Positions 21,990 to 33,689 of a stretch of DNA of 64,000 bases are shown piece after piece. The notes under the pieces are model-generated. The model made no database searches, was not told the DNA's origin, and saw only the letters and a program-made list of their open reading frames with translations. The translations under genes were made by a program, and so were the position numbers. This DNA comes from Prorocentrum cordatum. Lineage: Eukaryota; Sar; Dinophyceae; Prorocentrales; Prorocentraceae. The stretch is taken from positions 50,001 to 114,000 of the forward strand of contig CAUYUJ010016467.1 in assembly GCA_963575745.1 (NCBI GenBank), written 5' to 3'. Every line of letters begins with the position of its first letter. Position 1 is the first letter of the stretch.

Positions 21990-22351
21990 GGAGGAGGAGG
22001 AGGAGGAGGAGGAGGAGGAGGAACTCTAACATGGTATGTTAGAGCTCCCATGGAAGCACTAACATGACATGTTAGAGCTCTCTTTCTTCTCCTCTCCTTC
22101 TCCTCCCTCTCCTTCTCTGCCGTACTCCCTCTGTTAGAGCTCTCTTTCTCCTCTCTCTCCTCCCTCCCTCTGTTAGAGCTCTCTTTCTCCTCTCTCTCCT
22201 TCTCCTCTCCTTCTCCTCCCTGTCGTTCTCTTTCTTCTCCTCTCCTTCTCCTCATCTCTCCTCCCCCTCCCTCACCTCCTCCTGCTCCTTGTCCACTTTC
22301 TCCTCCTCCTTCTTCCTCCTCCTCGCGGCGAGGACAGCGACGTCAGAAACA

Positions 22352-22386
<35 letters not shown>

Positions 22387-22486
22387 ACCGACGACGACGA
22401 CACGACGCGGCGCGGCGGCGGCGGTCGGCGGCGGCGGCGGCGGCGGCGGCGGCGGGGTGAAGGGGGCCTCTTCCGACGAGGAGGCC

Positions 22487-23475
22487 GGAGCTCTAACATA
22501 ACTATAACATCTAATGTTAGAGCTCCGTGGGGGCTCTAACAGCCATGTTAGAGCTCTCGTTGGAGCTCGGTATGTTTAGAGCTCTTAGAGCTCCCAGGGA
22601 CTCTAAATGGAGCTCTAACATAGCATGTTAGAGCACCTGTGATCTCTAAACAAGCTATGTTAGAGCTCCCTGGTCGCTTTAACCTACCCGCCGCCGCCGC
22701 CGTGTTAGAGCTTCCACGGAGCTCTAACATACGATGTTAGAGCTCCCAGGGAGCTCTAACATAATCTAACATGCTATGATATAGCTCTTTTTGAGCTCTA
22801 ACATACGATGTTAGATCTCCCAGGGAGCTCTAACATACTCTAACATGCTATGTTAGAGCTTCGCTGGAGCTCTAACATGCCATGTTAGAGCTCCCTGGGA
22901 GTGCTAACATAACATGTTAGAACTCCCTGGAGATCTATCATGCCATGTTAGATCTCCCTGGGAGGTCTCATATGTTAGGTTAGAGGTGCCAGGGAGTTCC
23001 CTGGGAGCTCTTACATGACATGTGTTTTTGCTCCCAGGGAGCTATACCATGCCATGTTAGAGGTCCCACGGAGTTCTAACATACGATGTTAGAGCTCCCA
23101 GGGAGCTCTAACATAATACAGCATGCTATGTTAGAGCTCCATTGGAGCTCTAACATACGATGTTAGATTTCCCAGGGAACTCTAACATAATATAACATGC
23201 CATGTTAGAGCTCCCTGGGAGTGCCAACAAAACATGTTAGAGCTCCCTGGAGCTCTATCATGCCATGTTCGAGCTCCCTGGGAGGTCTAACATGCTAGGT
23301 TAGAGGTGCCAGGGAGTTTCCTGGGAGCTCTTACATTACATGTTTCAGCTCCCAGGGAGCTATAACATGACATGTTAGAGGCCCCACGGAGTTCTAACAT
23401 ACGGTGTTAGAGCTCCCAGGGAGCTCTAACATACTCTAACTTGCTATGTTAGAGCTCCCGGGGAGCTCTAACCCG
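22487..23475. repeat. 32 bp palindromic satellite, longest array
   Basis: About 30 units of GTTAGAGCTCC / GGAGCTCTAAC form, many diverged. A higher-order period of about 190-230 bases is visible: AGAGGTGCCAGGGAGTT occurs near 22985 and 23304. Confidence 0.9.
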
Positions 23476-24290
23476 CCGCCGCCGCCGCCGCCGCCGCCGC
23501 CCCTTAACCATTTCACAATCGATTGCGCAACGGTTAAGACCCCCCCCCCCTTCGCCAGGGGGGGGGGGGCCTTAACCGTTGTGGCAATCGATCGTCAAAA
23601 CGGTTAAACGCCGCCCGCCGCCGCCGCTGGGCCAGGCGCGCCGCCGCCGCCGCCCCTTGACCGCGTCGCAATCGATTGCGCAACGGTTAGGGCCCCCCCC
23701 TCTCGCCAGGGGGGGGTCTTAACCGTTGCGCGATCGATTGTGAAACGGTTGAGCGCTCCGCCGCCGCCGCCGCCGCCGCCGCCCCTTAACCGCGTCGCGA
23801 TCGATTGCGCAACGGTTAAGGCTACCCCCCTGGCGAGAGGAGGGGGTCTGAACCGTTGCGCGATCGATCGAATCCTGGTTGAGACCCCCCTCTCGTAATA
23901 GGGGGTCTTAGCCGTTCCGCGATCGATCGCGGAGCGGTTAAGACCCCTATTGCGAGAGGGGGTTTTTGAAACCAGGAATCGATCGGATCGCGCCACGGTT
24001 AAGACCCCCTCCTCTCGCCAGGGGGGGGGCCTTAACCGTTCACAATCGAAATTTTTTTAGTTGTGGCACGGTTAAGCGCCCCCCCCCTGCTCGCCAGGGG
24101 GGCCTAACCGTTGCGCAATCGATTGTAAAACGGATAAGGGGCGGCGGCGCGGCGGCCGGTCGGCGGCGGCGCGGGCGCTTAACCGTTCACAATCGAATGC
24201 GCAATCGGTTAAGACCCCCCTGGCGAGAGGGGGGTCTTAACCGCTGCGCGATCGATTGTAATGCGGTTAAGGGGCGGCGGCGGCGGCGGG
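23466..24290. repeat. Hairpin array with GCC spacers, array 2
   Basis: Same building blocks as array 1. Near 23900-23970 a CGCGATCGATCGCG centre is flanked by AGACCCCTATT and AATAGGGGGTCTT, a compound palindrome close to the midpoint of the whole inverted structure. Confidence 0.92.
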
Positions 24291-24291
24291 T

Positions 24292-24715
24292 AGGTTAGAG
24301 CTCCCAGGGAGCTCTAACATGGTATGTTACAGCTCCAGGGAGCTCTAATATCTTATGTTAGAGCTCCCATGGAGCTCTAACATGGCATGTTGGAGCTCCC
24401 ACGGAGCTCTAACATGGCATGTTCGAGTATGTTAGAGCTCCCTGGGAGCTCTAACATCGTATGTTACAGCTCCGTGGGGGCTCTAACATAGCACGTTAGA
24501 GCTCCATGGGAGATCTAGCATGCCATGGTAGAGTTCCACGGGAGCTCTAACATAGCATGTTAGAGCTCCACGGGAGCTCTAACATCCTATGTTAGAGCTC
24601 CCAGGGAGATCTAACATAGCTTGTTCGAGCTGCCTGAAGCTCTAACATACCATGTTAGAGCTCCCTGGGAGCTCTAACATGCCATGTTAGAGCTCCCTGG
24701 GAGCTCTACCATGTG
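24292..24715. repeat. 32 bp palindromic satellite array
   Basis: About 13 units, closely similar to 27661-28055 in the same direction, including the shared TGTGAGGGAAAT edge. Confidence 0.92.
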
Positions 24716-25505
24716 AGGGAAATGAATCAACGAAGGGGGATCCCTCAAATCGCCCTGCCCCTCGGGAGCCCGCAAAATAGCCTCCTGGACCCCTCTTGGG
24801 GCGCTCTTGGAGCGCTCTTGGGCGCTCTTGGGGCCGTATTGGGGCTCTCTTGGCCCCCTCTTGGGGCCCTCTTGGGCCATCTTGGAGCCATCTTGGGGCC
24901 TCGGATGGTCATCGGAAGCGAAAAGGCGAGAAGGCACACATCACATATTTTCTGTGAGTTTGTTTAACGGATTTTGGCATCTTGGGGGCCTCCTTGGAGG
25001 TCTCCGAGGCCTCTTGGAGCCGTCTTGGAGCGTTCTTGGGGCCCCTTGGAGAATCTTCGGGGCCATCTTGAGGCATCCTTTAAGGCGATCTTGAAGCATC
25101 TCGGAAGGTCATCTCGGCTCTTCCGAGGCGCTCTTAGGAGCCGTCTTGGCCATCTTGGAGCTCTCTAAACACTACCCGCGGGGCGCCCCGTCCAGGTCCA
25201 GGGGAGGGGGTAGGGGGAGGGGGAGCGTGAGGAGGAGGAGAAGGAGGAGGATGAGGAGCAGGAGGAGCAGGATAGCAGGACAAAGGGTGAGCAGGAGGAG
25301 GGCCATGGGCCATGGGGGGATGCTGATTACGATGATGACGGTGATGATGACGATGATGATGATTGAAAGATGACGAATGATGATGAGATGATGACGAACG
25401 AATCTGATGATGAATTATGACGACGATGACGATGATGAAGAATGATGATATACGCTGAACGAATGAAGATGCTGCTGAAGATGGATGATGATGATGATGA
25501 TGCTG

Positions 25506-25540
<35 letters not shown>

Positions 25541-25736
25541 TGATGATGATAGATGATTGAGTTGGATATGATGAGATGAAGATGATGACGAAATAAACGC
25601 TTAGGCGCTCACATGGAAGATCTAACATACCATGTTAAGAGCTCCCATGGGATCTCTAACATGGCACGTGATACCATGTTAGAGCTCCCTGGGAGCTCTA
25701 ACATGCTATGTTAGAGCTCCATGTGAGCCCTAATCG

Positions 25737-25789
<53 letters not shown>

Positions 25790-25901
25790 GTCGTCGTCGT
25801 CGTCGTCGTCGTCGTCAGCATCATCATCATCATCATCGTCATCATCATCGTCGTCGTCGTCATCATCATCATCAGCATCGTCGTCATCATCATCATCATC
25901 G

Positions 25902-25936
<35 letters not shown>

Positions 25937-26500
25937 GTCATCATCACCGTCATCACCGTAATCAGCATCTCCCCATGGCCCATGGCCCTCCTCCTGCTCA
26001 CCCTTTTTCCTGCTATCCTGCTCCTCCTGCCCCTCGTCCTCCTCCTTCTCCTCCTCCTCACGCGCCCCCCCTACCCCCTCCCCTGGACCTGGACGGGGCG
26101 CCCCGCGGGTAGTTAGAGAGCCCAATATGGCCCAAGACGGCTCCAAGAGCGCCTCGGAGAGCCCAAGATGACCTCCGAGATGCTTCAAGATAGCCTAAGA
26201 TGCCTCAAGATGGCCCCGAAGATTCTCCAAGGGGCCCCAAGAACGCTCCAAGACGGCTCCAAGAGGCCTCGGAGACCTCCAAGGAGGCCCCAAGATGCCA
26301 AAATCCTTTAAAAACTTACAGAAAATATGTGATTTGTGCCTTCTCGCCTTTTCGCTTCCGATGACCATCCGAGGCCCCAAGATGGCTCCAAGATGGCCCA
26401 AGAGGGCTGCTGCTACTGCTGCTGCTGCTGCTGCTGCTAGTGGTAATGCTGCTGCAGGTGCTCGTGGTGCTGCTGCCGGTGCTGCCAGTGATGCTGCTGC

Positions 26501-26535
<35 letters not shown>

Positions 26536-27029
26536 GTGCTGCTGCTGGTGTTGCTGCTGGTGCTAGTGCTGCTGCTGCTGGTGGGGGAGGGGGGGAGGCG
26601 GAGCGGAGGAGGAGGAGGAGGGGGATGAGGGGGAGCGTGAGGAGGAGGAGAAGGCGGAGGATGAGAAGCAGGAGGAGCAGGAGAGCAGGAAAAAGGGTGA
26701 GCAGGAGGAGGGCCATGGGCCACGGGGGGATGCTGATTATGATGATGATAGCGATGACAATGAAGATGATGATGCTGATGATGATGATGATGCTGCTGAT
26801 GATGATGATGATGATGATAGCGATGATGATGATGATGATGACGACGATGATGATGATAATGCTGAGAATGCCGATACTGCTGCTGCTGCTGATGATGATG
26901 ATGGTGATGATGATGATGAGGAGGAGGAGGAAGAAGAAGAAGAAAGGCGAGGAGAGGGGGATGCAGGGTACGAGGCACAGGGGGATCAGGAGGATGAGCA
27001 CGAGGAGGAGGAGGAGGACAACGTTACGC

Positions 27030-27660
27030 AACGGTTAAGGCCCCCCTCTGGCGAGAGGGGGGGGACCCCACCTGGCGAGAGGGGGTGCGGGGGCCTTAGC
27101 CGTTGCGCAATCGATTGTGAAACGGTTAAGGGGCGGCGGCGGCAGCGGCGGCGGCGGCGGAGCGCTTAACCGTTTGACAATCGATTGCGCAACGGTTAAG
27201 GCCCCCCCTGGCGAGAGGGGGGTCTTAACCGTTGCGCAATCGATTGTGAAACGGTTAAGCGGTACGGAGCGGCGGCGGCGGCGGCGGCGGCGGCTGCGGC
27301 GCGTTAACCGTTTCCACAATCGATTGCGCAACGGTTTATTAAGGCCCCCCTGGCGAGGGGGGGGGCTTAACCGTTGCGCAATCGATTGAAACGGTTGCGG
27401 GCGGCGGCGCGGCGGCGGCGCTTAACCGTTTCACAATCGATTGCGCAACGGTTAAGGCTCCCCCCGAGAGGGGGTCTTAACCGTTGCGCATCGATTGTGA
27501 AACGGTTAAGGGGCGGCGGCGGCGGCGGCGGCGGCGGCGGAGCGCCTAACCGTTTCACAATCGATTGCGCAACGGTTAAGACCCCCCTGGCGAGAGGGGG
27601 GTCTTAACCGTTGCGCAATCGATTGTAAAACGGTTAAGGGGCGGCGGCGGCGGCGGCGGG
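27030..27660. repeat. Hairpin array with GCC spacers, array 3
   Basis: Mirror counterpart of array 1. About five periods of AACCGTT, CAATCGATTG, AACGGTT hairpins with GGGGGTCTT/AAGACCCCC partners and GGC runs. Confidence 0.92.
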
Positions 27661-28055
27661 TAGGTTAGAGCTCCCAGGGAGCTCTAACATGGTATGTTAC
27701 AGCTCCAGGGAGCTCTAACATGGCATGTTAGAGCTCCCACGGAGCTCTATGTTAGAGCTCCCTGGGAGCTCTAACCTGGGAGCTCTAACATCGTATGTTA
27801 CAGCTCCGTGGGAGCTCTAACATAGCACGTTAGAGCTCCATGGGAGATCTAACATGCCATGGTGGAGATCCACGGGAGCTCTAACATAGCATGTTAGAGC
27901 TTCACGGGAGCTCTAACATCCTATGTTAGAGCTCCCACGGAGATCTAACGTAGCTTGTTCGAGCTCCATGAAGCTCTAACCTACCATGTTAGAGCTCCCA
28001 GGGAGCTCTAACATGCCATGTTAGAGCTCCCTGGGAGCTCTACCATGTGAGGGAA
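27661..28055. repeat. 32 bp palindromic satellite array
   Basis: About 12 units. Mirror counterpart of 19662-20085 and near-duplicate of 24292-24715. Confidence 0.92.
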
Positions 28056-28797
28056 ATCGATCAACGAAGGGGGATCCCTCAAATCGCCCTGCCCCTCGGG
28101 AGCCCACAAAATAGCCTCCTGGACCCCTCTTGGGGCGCTCTTGGAGCGCTCTTGGGCGCTCTTGGGGCCGTATTGGGGCTCTCTTGGCCCCCTCTTGGGG
28201 CCTTCTTGGGCCATCTTGGAGCCATCTTGGGGCCTCGGATGGTCATCGCAAGCGAAAAGGCGAAAAAGGCACACATCACATATTTTCTGAAAGTTTTTTA
28301 ACGGATTTTGGCATCTTGGGGGCCTCCTTGGAGGTCTCCGAGGCCTCTTGGAGCCGTCTTGGAGCGTTCTTGGGGCCCCTTGGAGAATCTTCGGGGCCAT
28401 CTTGAGGCATCATAGGCTATCTTGAAGCATCTCGGAGGTCATCTTGGGCTCTCCGAGGCGCTCTTGGAGCCGTCTTGGGCCATATTGGGCTCTCTAACTA
28501 CCCGCGGGGCGCCCCGTCCAGGTCCAGAGGAGGGGGTAGGGGGAGGGGGGGCGTGAGGAGGAGGAGAAGGAGGAGGACGAGGGGCAGGAGGAGCAGGATA
28601 GCAGGACAAAGGGTGAGCAGGAGGAGGGCCATGGGCCATGGGGAGATGCTGATTACGGTGATGACGGTGATGATGACGATGATGATGATGATGACGATGA
28701 TGATGATAACGACGATGCTGATGATGATGATGGCGACGACGATGATGATGATGACGATGACGATGATGATGATGATGATGCTGACGACGACGATGAC

Positions 28798-28832
<35 letters not shown>

Positions 28833-28844
28833 CGATTAGGGCTC

Positions 28845-29265
28845 ACATGGAGCTCTACCATGGCACGTGATACCATGTTAGAGCTCCCAGGGAGCTCTAA
28901 CATGCTATGTTAGAGCTCGCTGGGAGCTCTAACATGCCATGCCCGAGTCATGCTCGAGCTACTTGGGAGCTGTAACCTGCCATGCTCGAGCTCCCAGGGA
29001 GCTCGAACCTGCTATGTGAGAGCCCCCATGGAGCTCTAACATAGCATGTTAGAGCTCCCAGGGAGCTCTAACATGGCATAACATGCCATGTTATAGCTCC
29101 CAGGGAGCTCTAACCTAGCATGTTAGATCTCCCAGGGAGCTCTAACATAGCATGTGAGAGCTCCGATGGAGCTCTAACATAGCGTGTTAGAGCTCCCATG
29201 GAGCTCTAACATAGCATGTTAGAGCTCCGACGGAGCCCTAATATTCGAGGTCAGAGCTCAGCCTA
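28845..29265. repeat. 32 bp palindromic satellite, terminal array
   Basis: About 13 units. The satellite fades out at 29265, about 170 bases before the kinase exon. Confidence 0.9.
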
Positions 29266-29414
29266 TCATGTTGCACCTCACTAGCCTTCATGTTAGGTCT
29301 CACACCGAGTTCTAACAAGGGAGGTTTCACTCTTCCCTCGAGATGCCATCGTCGTGCCCTCTATCCCGCCCTTCCCTCCAGGGGGGGCTCAGTCGCCGTC
29401 GCTCCCCTCTCCTC

Positions 29415-29433
29415 CATCCGCCCCCCTCCGCAG
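29415..29433 (+). promoter_or_regulatory. Probable 3' splice site of the kinase exon
   Basis: A pyrimidine-rich tract (CCTCTCCTCC and CCCCCCTCCG) ends in CAG at 29431-29433. The reading frame that matches a kinase activation segment begins with the very next base. Confidence 0.6.
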
Positions 29434-29970
29434 GTGGTGATCGGCGACCTCGGCCGTGTGGAGATGGCGGGTTCCCACGACAGGTTGAAGAAGAAACTGC
29501 GCTACAGCCCGACCTGCGATGACCTCGGAGTATGCACGCCCGCTTACAGAGCGGTAGACGTTTTCTTGGGGAACCAGCGCTACTCAGAGGACCTGGACAT
29601 CTGGTCCATCGGGTGCCTGATCGCGGAGTTGTACACGCGCCAGGTGTTGTTCCAACCAGAGCCTCTTGGCGCGATCGGGCAGCCATGGGTGCACCCGAAA
29701 GACTTCGCGGATACCTCCAGGGAGGTCTTGGGGATCCCAGGCGAGGGGCCAGGGTCCGGAGACTACGGTCACGAGGATCCCGCCCCGCGGCTGGACAACC
29801 TGCCTTTCTTTAAGAAGTGGTTCAAGCGGTCGGGCGAGGATTGGCTAAGGGCTGAAGCAGCGAAGCCACTCGACGGCCGAGGACGCTGGCCCGTTGCCGA
29901 ACTTGCAGGCTGCCCCCCCAGACTTGTTGCAGGCCGCCGAGAGTTGCCTGCTTTGGCACCTTGGCGCCAG
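29434..29970 (+). CDS. Protein kinase C-lobe exons (CMGC/CDK-like), N-lobe outside
   Basis: Serine/threonine kinase fragment. The exon starts VVIGDLGRVE, the strand with the magnesium-binding motif, here DLG instead of DFG. It continues with CTPAYRAVDVFLGN (subdomain VIII, APE replaced by AVD) and DIWSIGCLIAELYTRQ (subdomain IX, invariant Asp and Gly present), then LDNLPFFKKWFK. The first frame runs to about 29850; subdomain XI, DLLQAAESCLLWHLGARAT with its conserved Arg, is found in the next frame from about 29909, after TTGCAG. A short intron or frameshift must lie between. The ATP-binding lobe and the HRD catalytic loop are not found in the window; they would lie on upstream exons beyond the satellite DNA. 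DLG and AVD make weak or absent catalytic activity possible. Confidence 0.65.
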
Positions 29971-31020
29971 AGCGACAATCAGCCGTCTAAGGGCGCGTCG
30001 CTCCCCGCAGCCGGCTGGCGCCCAGCTCGACGCGCGCATCTCCGTGGCGCAGGGAAAAAACGGCACGGGCGCGATGGCGGAGGCGGGGCTGGACCCAGAC
30101 TTGCCCCGCTTCTTGCAGAGAGACCCGCGCCGGCAGAACTTGGCCAAGGAGCGCCTGGGCGCGGGGGCAACCGTCTCCAAATGCGTCCGAGGCGACGAGG
30201 CGACGCAGGGCTTGAAAACAGAGGTCGCAGGCGTCGTGGGCGACGAAAGCCCCCCGAAGTGCCGCAGCCTCAACGAGGACGGGAATTTGCAGACCACCCC
30301 CTCGCCCCACATGGCCGCCTTCGTGCGAGCGCCGCGGAAGAAGATGCGCCCGCGGCTGCAACAGCTGGGGGGCAAAATGCGCGAGGCTGTCAAAGCCGAC
30401 GGCGTGCCACCTGCCATCGTCGAGCAGAACGGAAAGCCCATCATGACAGAGCACTTCGCCGACAACGCGTTCGCGTACGCATCGACCCGGCTCATGCAAC
30501 CAGGCGCGCGGGACAACGGTTGGCACGCAGATGGCGGATGCTCCCTGTTGCGCGCGGCCGCGACGCTTCTCGGGGCGCGCTCCGTGCAAGTGAGGATCCC
30601 AGGGGAGCACATGATGGGGAGTCACCCTCGAGCACAGCCTCCAGCGGAAGGGTCGTCACCCTCGAGCACAAGCCTGGGCCCTTCTACATGGGCACCCTGT
30701 CCTCCCTCGAGCACAACGTGGACCGCCACGCCTCCGCGGACTGCCAGGACTGTTTCGCGACCCACCACGAGCTGCAGCAGCGCGTAGACGACAGCAGGCT
30801 GCAGATCGCCACCGTGATCCGCTCCGACGTCTTTCGGGGGCACAGGGCGCGCAGGATCGACGCCACGCCTGGCCCGAAGGAGTTCTTCAACGTCGTGAAC
30901 CACGTCGTGGCCGATCACCTGGCGCGGGTCCCCGCGGCGCTGCCCGACCTCGCGGAGGTGCTTGACGAAATGCGGTGGCCCGCTTCCACGGAGGCGGTGG
31001 TGCTTTCCGATTCCGATTAG
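29971..31020 (+). CDS. C-terminal region of the same gene, 2OG-Fe(II) oxygenase-like
   Basis: The frame carrying kinase subdomain XI continues without a stop to about 30590 and contains DNGWHADGGCSLLRAAATLL. A second frame from about 30622 carries KPGPFYMGTLSSLEHNVDRH and ends at the stop 31018-31020 after VLSDSD. The pair H-x-D in WHADGG and the distal His in EHNV is the metal-binding pattern of 2-oxoglutarate/Fe(II) oxygenases with a double-stranded beta-helix; identification rests on this pattern alone. Between the two parts a GT...AG interval at 30590-30621 would join the frames in phase, but 32 bases is shorter than ordinary introns, so a frameshift is equally possible. TCACCCTCGAGCACA is duplicated 36 bases apart at this junction. 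Kinase plus oxygenase in one polypeptide would be an unusual fusion. Confidence 0.45.
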   Translation, partial: SDNQPSKGASLPAAGWRPARRAHLRGAGKKRHGRDGGGGAGPRLAPLLAERPAPAELGQGAPGRGGNRLQMRPRRRGDAGLENRGRRRRGRRKPPEVPQPQRGREFADHPLAPHGRLRASAAEEDAPAAATAGGQNARGCQSRRRATCHRRAERKAHHDRALRRQRVRVRIDPAHATRRAGQRLARRWRMLPVARGRDASRGALRASEDPRGAHDGESPSSTASSGRVVTLEHKPGPFYMGTLSSLEHNVDRHASADCQDCFATHHELQQRVDDSRLQIATVIRSDVFRGHRARRIDATPGPKEFFNVVNHVVADHLARVPAALPDLAEVLDEMRWPASTEAVVLSDSD

Positions 31021-31054
31021 GCTGCGACAGTATCCGAATCCGATTGGGCTGCCA

Positions 31055-31370
31055 CAGTACTCAGCATCATCATCAGCATCATCATCTTCATCGCCATCAT
31101 CATCGCCATCATCATCGCAATCATCGACTTCATCATCATCGTCATCATCATCACCAGCATCAACATGTTCACGCCGCCATCATCGTCATGCGGGTCATGA
31201 TTTAATTATCATCATCATCACTACATGGTGATGACGATGACGAGGAGATGATGAGGGATAGTATGATGGTGACGGTGATGAGGAGATGGTGATGATGATG
31301 GCGATGACGCGGACGATGATGAATATCATGACGACGATGATGACGATGATGATGACGATGATGCAAAAAC
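31055..31370. repeat. CAT / GAT imperfect microsatellite
   Basis: CATCATCAT runs up to about 31225, then GATGATGACG runs. The switch point ATGATTTAATTATCATCATC is itself palindromic. Confidence 0.9.
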
Positions 31371-31474
31371 AGGTTGAGTCGGTTGAGTCCGAAAACTCCG
31401 CCCTAAATTAAGCCAGCAGCGCCGCCGATCCGGGATGATCCCGCTGTCAGAAGGACGATTTCGCCCCAGCGCTT

Positions 31475-32190
31475 GTTCAAACGTAAGTGGTTTGGAAACA
31501 GCTTGGAGGCATTGCGCGGGCTTCTTGAGGGGCTTCTACGACGCGTCTTCGAGGCCTCCTGGGGGGGCGTCTTGGAGGTGATTGTTGAGCCCCGTGGGGG
31601 CCTTTTGGGCTTCTTGGGGGGGCATGCCAGAGGCATCCTGGAGGCCTCCTGGGGGTGTGTAGGAGGTACTTTTTAAGCCTTCGGGAGCGCTTTTGGGCGC
31701 CTGTGGGGGGCCTTTTGAGGGCCACTTGGAGCCTCTCGGGGTTTCTTGGGGACTCCTAGGGCCATTTTGGTGCCTCCTGGGCGCCTCTTGCAGCCCTCTT
31801 GGGCGCTTCTTGGGCCCGTCCTGGGGCCCGCTTGGGCTGTCTCGGGGGCCTCCCGGGCCATCTTGGGCCCTTCTTGGGCCGACTTGGGGCCCTCTTGAGA
31901 GCCTGTGGGCCTGTTTTGGGGGTCTCTTGGGCCGTGTTGGACACTACGAAGGGCGAAGAAGCGAAAATCCAAAAAATGCACGTTTTCCTAAGGGAATGGG
32001 ACAGATTTTCCGTTTCTGGGCACTCTTAGGAGGTGTCGGGAGGGTACGTTGGAGGCTTCTGGAGCCGTCTGAGGAACATATTGAGCGTCTTGGAGCGATG
32101 TTTCGGCCACTCAGGGCCCTCTTGGGCCGCCTGGGCGGCCGCTGGGTTTTTTTATGAGCACGCGTTCGAGCTCTCCGGGGCGAGGGGCCG
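31475..32190. repeat. CTTGG-rich dispersed element, copy C
   Basis: Same word order as copy B (13985-14540), including TTCTTGGGCCCGTCCTGGGG and a CGAAGGGCGAAGAAGCGAAA break, then GAGCGTCTTGGAGCGATG. Non-coding. Confidence 0.65.
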
Positions 32191-32372
32191 ACCCAGAGTG
32201 AGCTGGAGCTCCGATTTCGCCACCAACATTGACTCGAGCCCCTCCCCCCCTACCCCGGCAGAGCCACCCCGGCACCCACCCCTCCAGCAGAGCTGAAGCT
32301 CAAGAGCTGAGGCTCAGGCTATATCTGAGGGTCTGTGAAACTCACACGCCGGACCGGCGGATTTCGGAGCGT
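32191..32372 (+). repeat. Dispersed repeat R4, copy 2
   Basis: Close match to 14541-14700 with the same flanking CTTGG element. GTGAAACTCACACGCCGGA and GGCGGATTT end both copies. Confidence 0.85.
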
Positions 32373-32389
32373 GAGCATTTCCAACTGGC

Positions 32390-32660
32390 ACGGGTGGAGC
32401 ACGGGTTGTTTTCAAGATGAGGTTCTCGCCTTGGCGCCGCGCAGAATCGTCTTATATAGTCCACCAGTTACATAAAAATATGGAAGGGTGATTCTGAAAT
32501 GCGGATCTCACCTCAGCGCCGCTCGCATTCGTGTGAAACGGTTGCATGGATGGAGGCCGATTCGTTTTCAAAATGCACCCCCTCTGAGGTATCGTCAAAT
32601 CGTACCCTTCAAAGGAACAAGTCGTGCGACAGTTGCACAGATGGATGGAGGCTCCCTTTC
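32390..32660 (+). repeat. Repeat R5, about three ~100 bp units
   Basis: Units share TTTTCAAAATG or TTTTCAAGATG, then a CGCCTCAGCGCCGCGCA block, ATTCGT, a GAAACGGTTGCA-type block and GATGGAGG. Relatives lie at 50030-50190. A 102-codon ORF across it is a by-product. Confidence 0.65.
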
Positions 32661-32917
32661 CTGATTGAGCTCTCGGTTGATATCATATTGGGACATTGCG
32701 GGCAGGATGCTGATCGCGCGCAGCCTTCCACTGATGGAGGGCAAACCCTGTTCAGAACGGAGCATTTGCTGAACATCAAGGGAGGGAAAGCCACCCGGGC
32801 CCGATGATTGGCGTTTACGAAACGACCCTGGGCGTTTATTGAACAGCCCTGCCCTGTTCGATTCCTTCTGTGCGTGCGTTCACTAAACGGCTTCGCGTGT
32901 CGGGGTGATTCTCACGG

Positions 32918-33020
32918 GGGAGGAGGAGGAGGAGGAAGAGGAGGAGGAGGAGGAGGAGGAGGAGGAGGAGGAGGAGGAGGAGGAGGACAAGGACGAGGAG
33001 TAGGAGGAGGAGGAGGAGAT
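32918..33020. repeat. GGA microsatellite
   Basis: About 33 GGA triplets with AAG, GAC and TAG interruptions. Confidence 0.95.
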
Positions 33021-33163
33021 GATCACACGTACTTGCATCTCTTCTGGCGGGAGGGGCCTCGCCGCAACGACGAGGGGTCCGCGGGGCGCTCGTCTGTCAA
33101 AGGGGGCCGCTTCCCGCGGCGGGGGGAGCCTCCGCGGTGGCTTCTGAGGAGGGGCCCCCCCGG

Positions 33164-33276
33164 GGTAAGTCGGGCCTGTCCTTTTTCAGGAGGAATATTA
33201 AGAAGTAGTGCAAGAAAAGTCTGGGGACGATGTTTGGAGTCTGTTTGATTATTTGTGGAGGTTTTTGTTCTAAGCC
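33164..33276 (+). repeat. Dispersed repeat R1, copy 2
   Basis: Partner of 1710-1832: GTAAGTCGGGCCTGTCC, CAGGAGGAATATT, TCTGGGGACGATG and GTCTGTTTGATTATTTG. Confidence 0.7.
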
Positions 33277-33419
33277 GCTTGAAGCGAAAAGTTCTTATGC
33301 CCCAGCGCCTCATTTTGCTTTGGGGCGGAAGAACTGATATGGCAGTTGCAGCAAACCCTCCTCTTTCACGCCTCCTCCCGATCCTCTTCGGATTTCTCTC
33401 CATCCGCGCTCTGATGTTG

Positions 33420-33485
33420 ATCCTGCTGCTGCTGCTCCTGCTGCTGCTCCTGCTGCTGCTCCTGCTGCTGCTGCTGCTCCTCGTC
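33420..33485. repeat. CTGCTGCTGCTC microsatellite
   Basis: A 15 bp higher-order unit of CTG/CTC triplets repeated about four times. Confidence 0.95.
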
Positions 33486-33539
33486 CTCGCCCAAATCCAG
33501 CGCGGCAGGCAGGCCCAGGAAAGCCGGGGAAATTAGCTG

Positions 33540-33680
33540 GACAAGCCGGACGATCCGCGCCAAGCAGAACAACCGCACACCGACCAGAGCTGACCAGTCA
33601 GACCAGTACCAGAGCGAGGAATCGAATGCCAGACCAACAATGCCAGACCAGACCAGACCAGACCAGTCAGACTTGTAAGT
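33540..33680. repeat. AGACC pentamer tract 1
   Basis: Degenerate CCAGA/CCAAC pentamers, perfect at ACCAGACCAGACCAGACCAG. The same motif occurs at 34340-34600, 36665-36915 and 42150-42475. Confidence 0.85.
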
Positions 33681-33689
33681 TGACAGCGA

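Larger units (their letters stand above)
25735..28866 (-). repeat. Right arm of the giant inverted repeat
   Basis: Mirror of 18846-21890: M2 (25735-26110), M3 fragment (26130-26410), M1 (26400-27020, opposite strand), hairpin array 3 (27030-27660), satellite (27661-28055), M3 (28060-28440), M2 (28445-28850). The axis lies near 23.85 kb. Arm identity looks very high over M1 and M3, so the duplication is recent or maintained by conversion. Confidence 0.9.

Noticed and set aside
26195-27038. Long Leu/Ile/Met-rich frames resembling membrane proteins
   Set aside because: Hydrophobicity comes from ATC/CTC/CTG triplets of module M1, which is present in both orientations.
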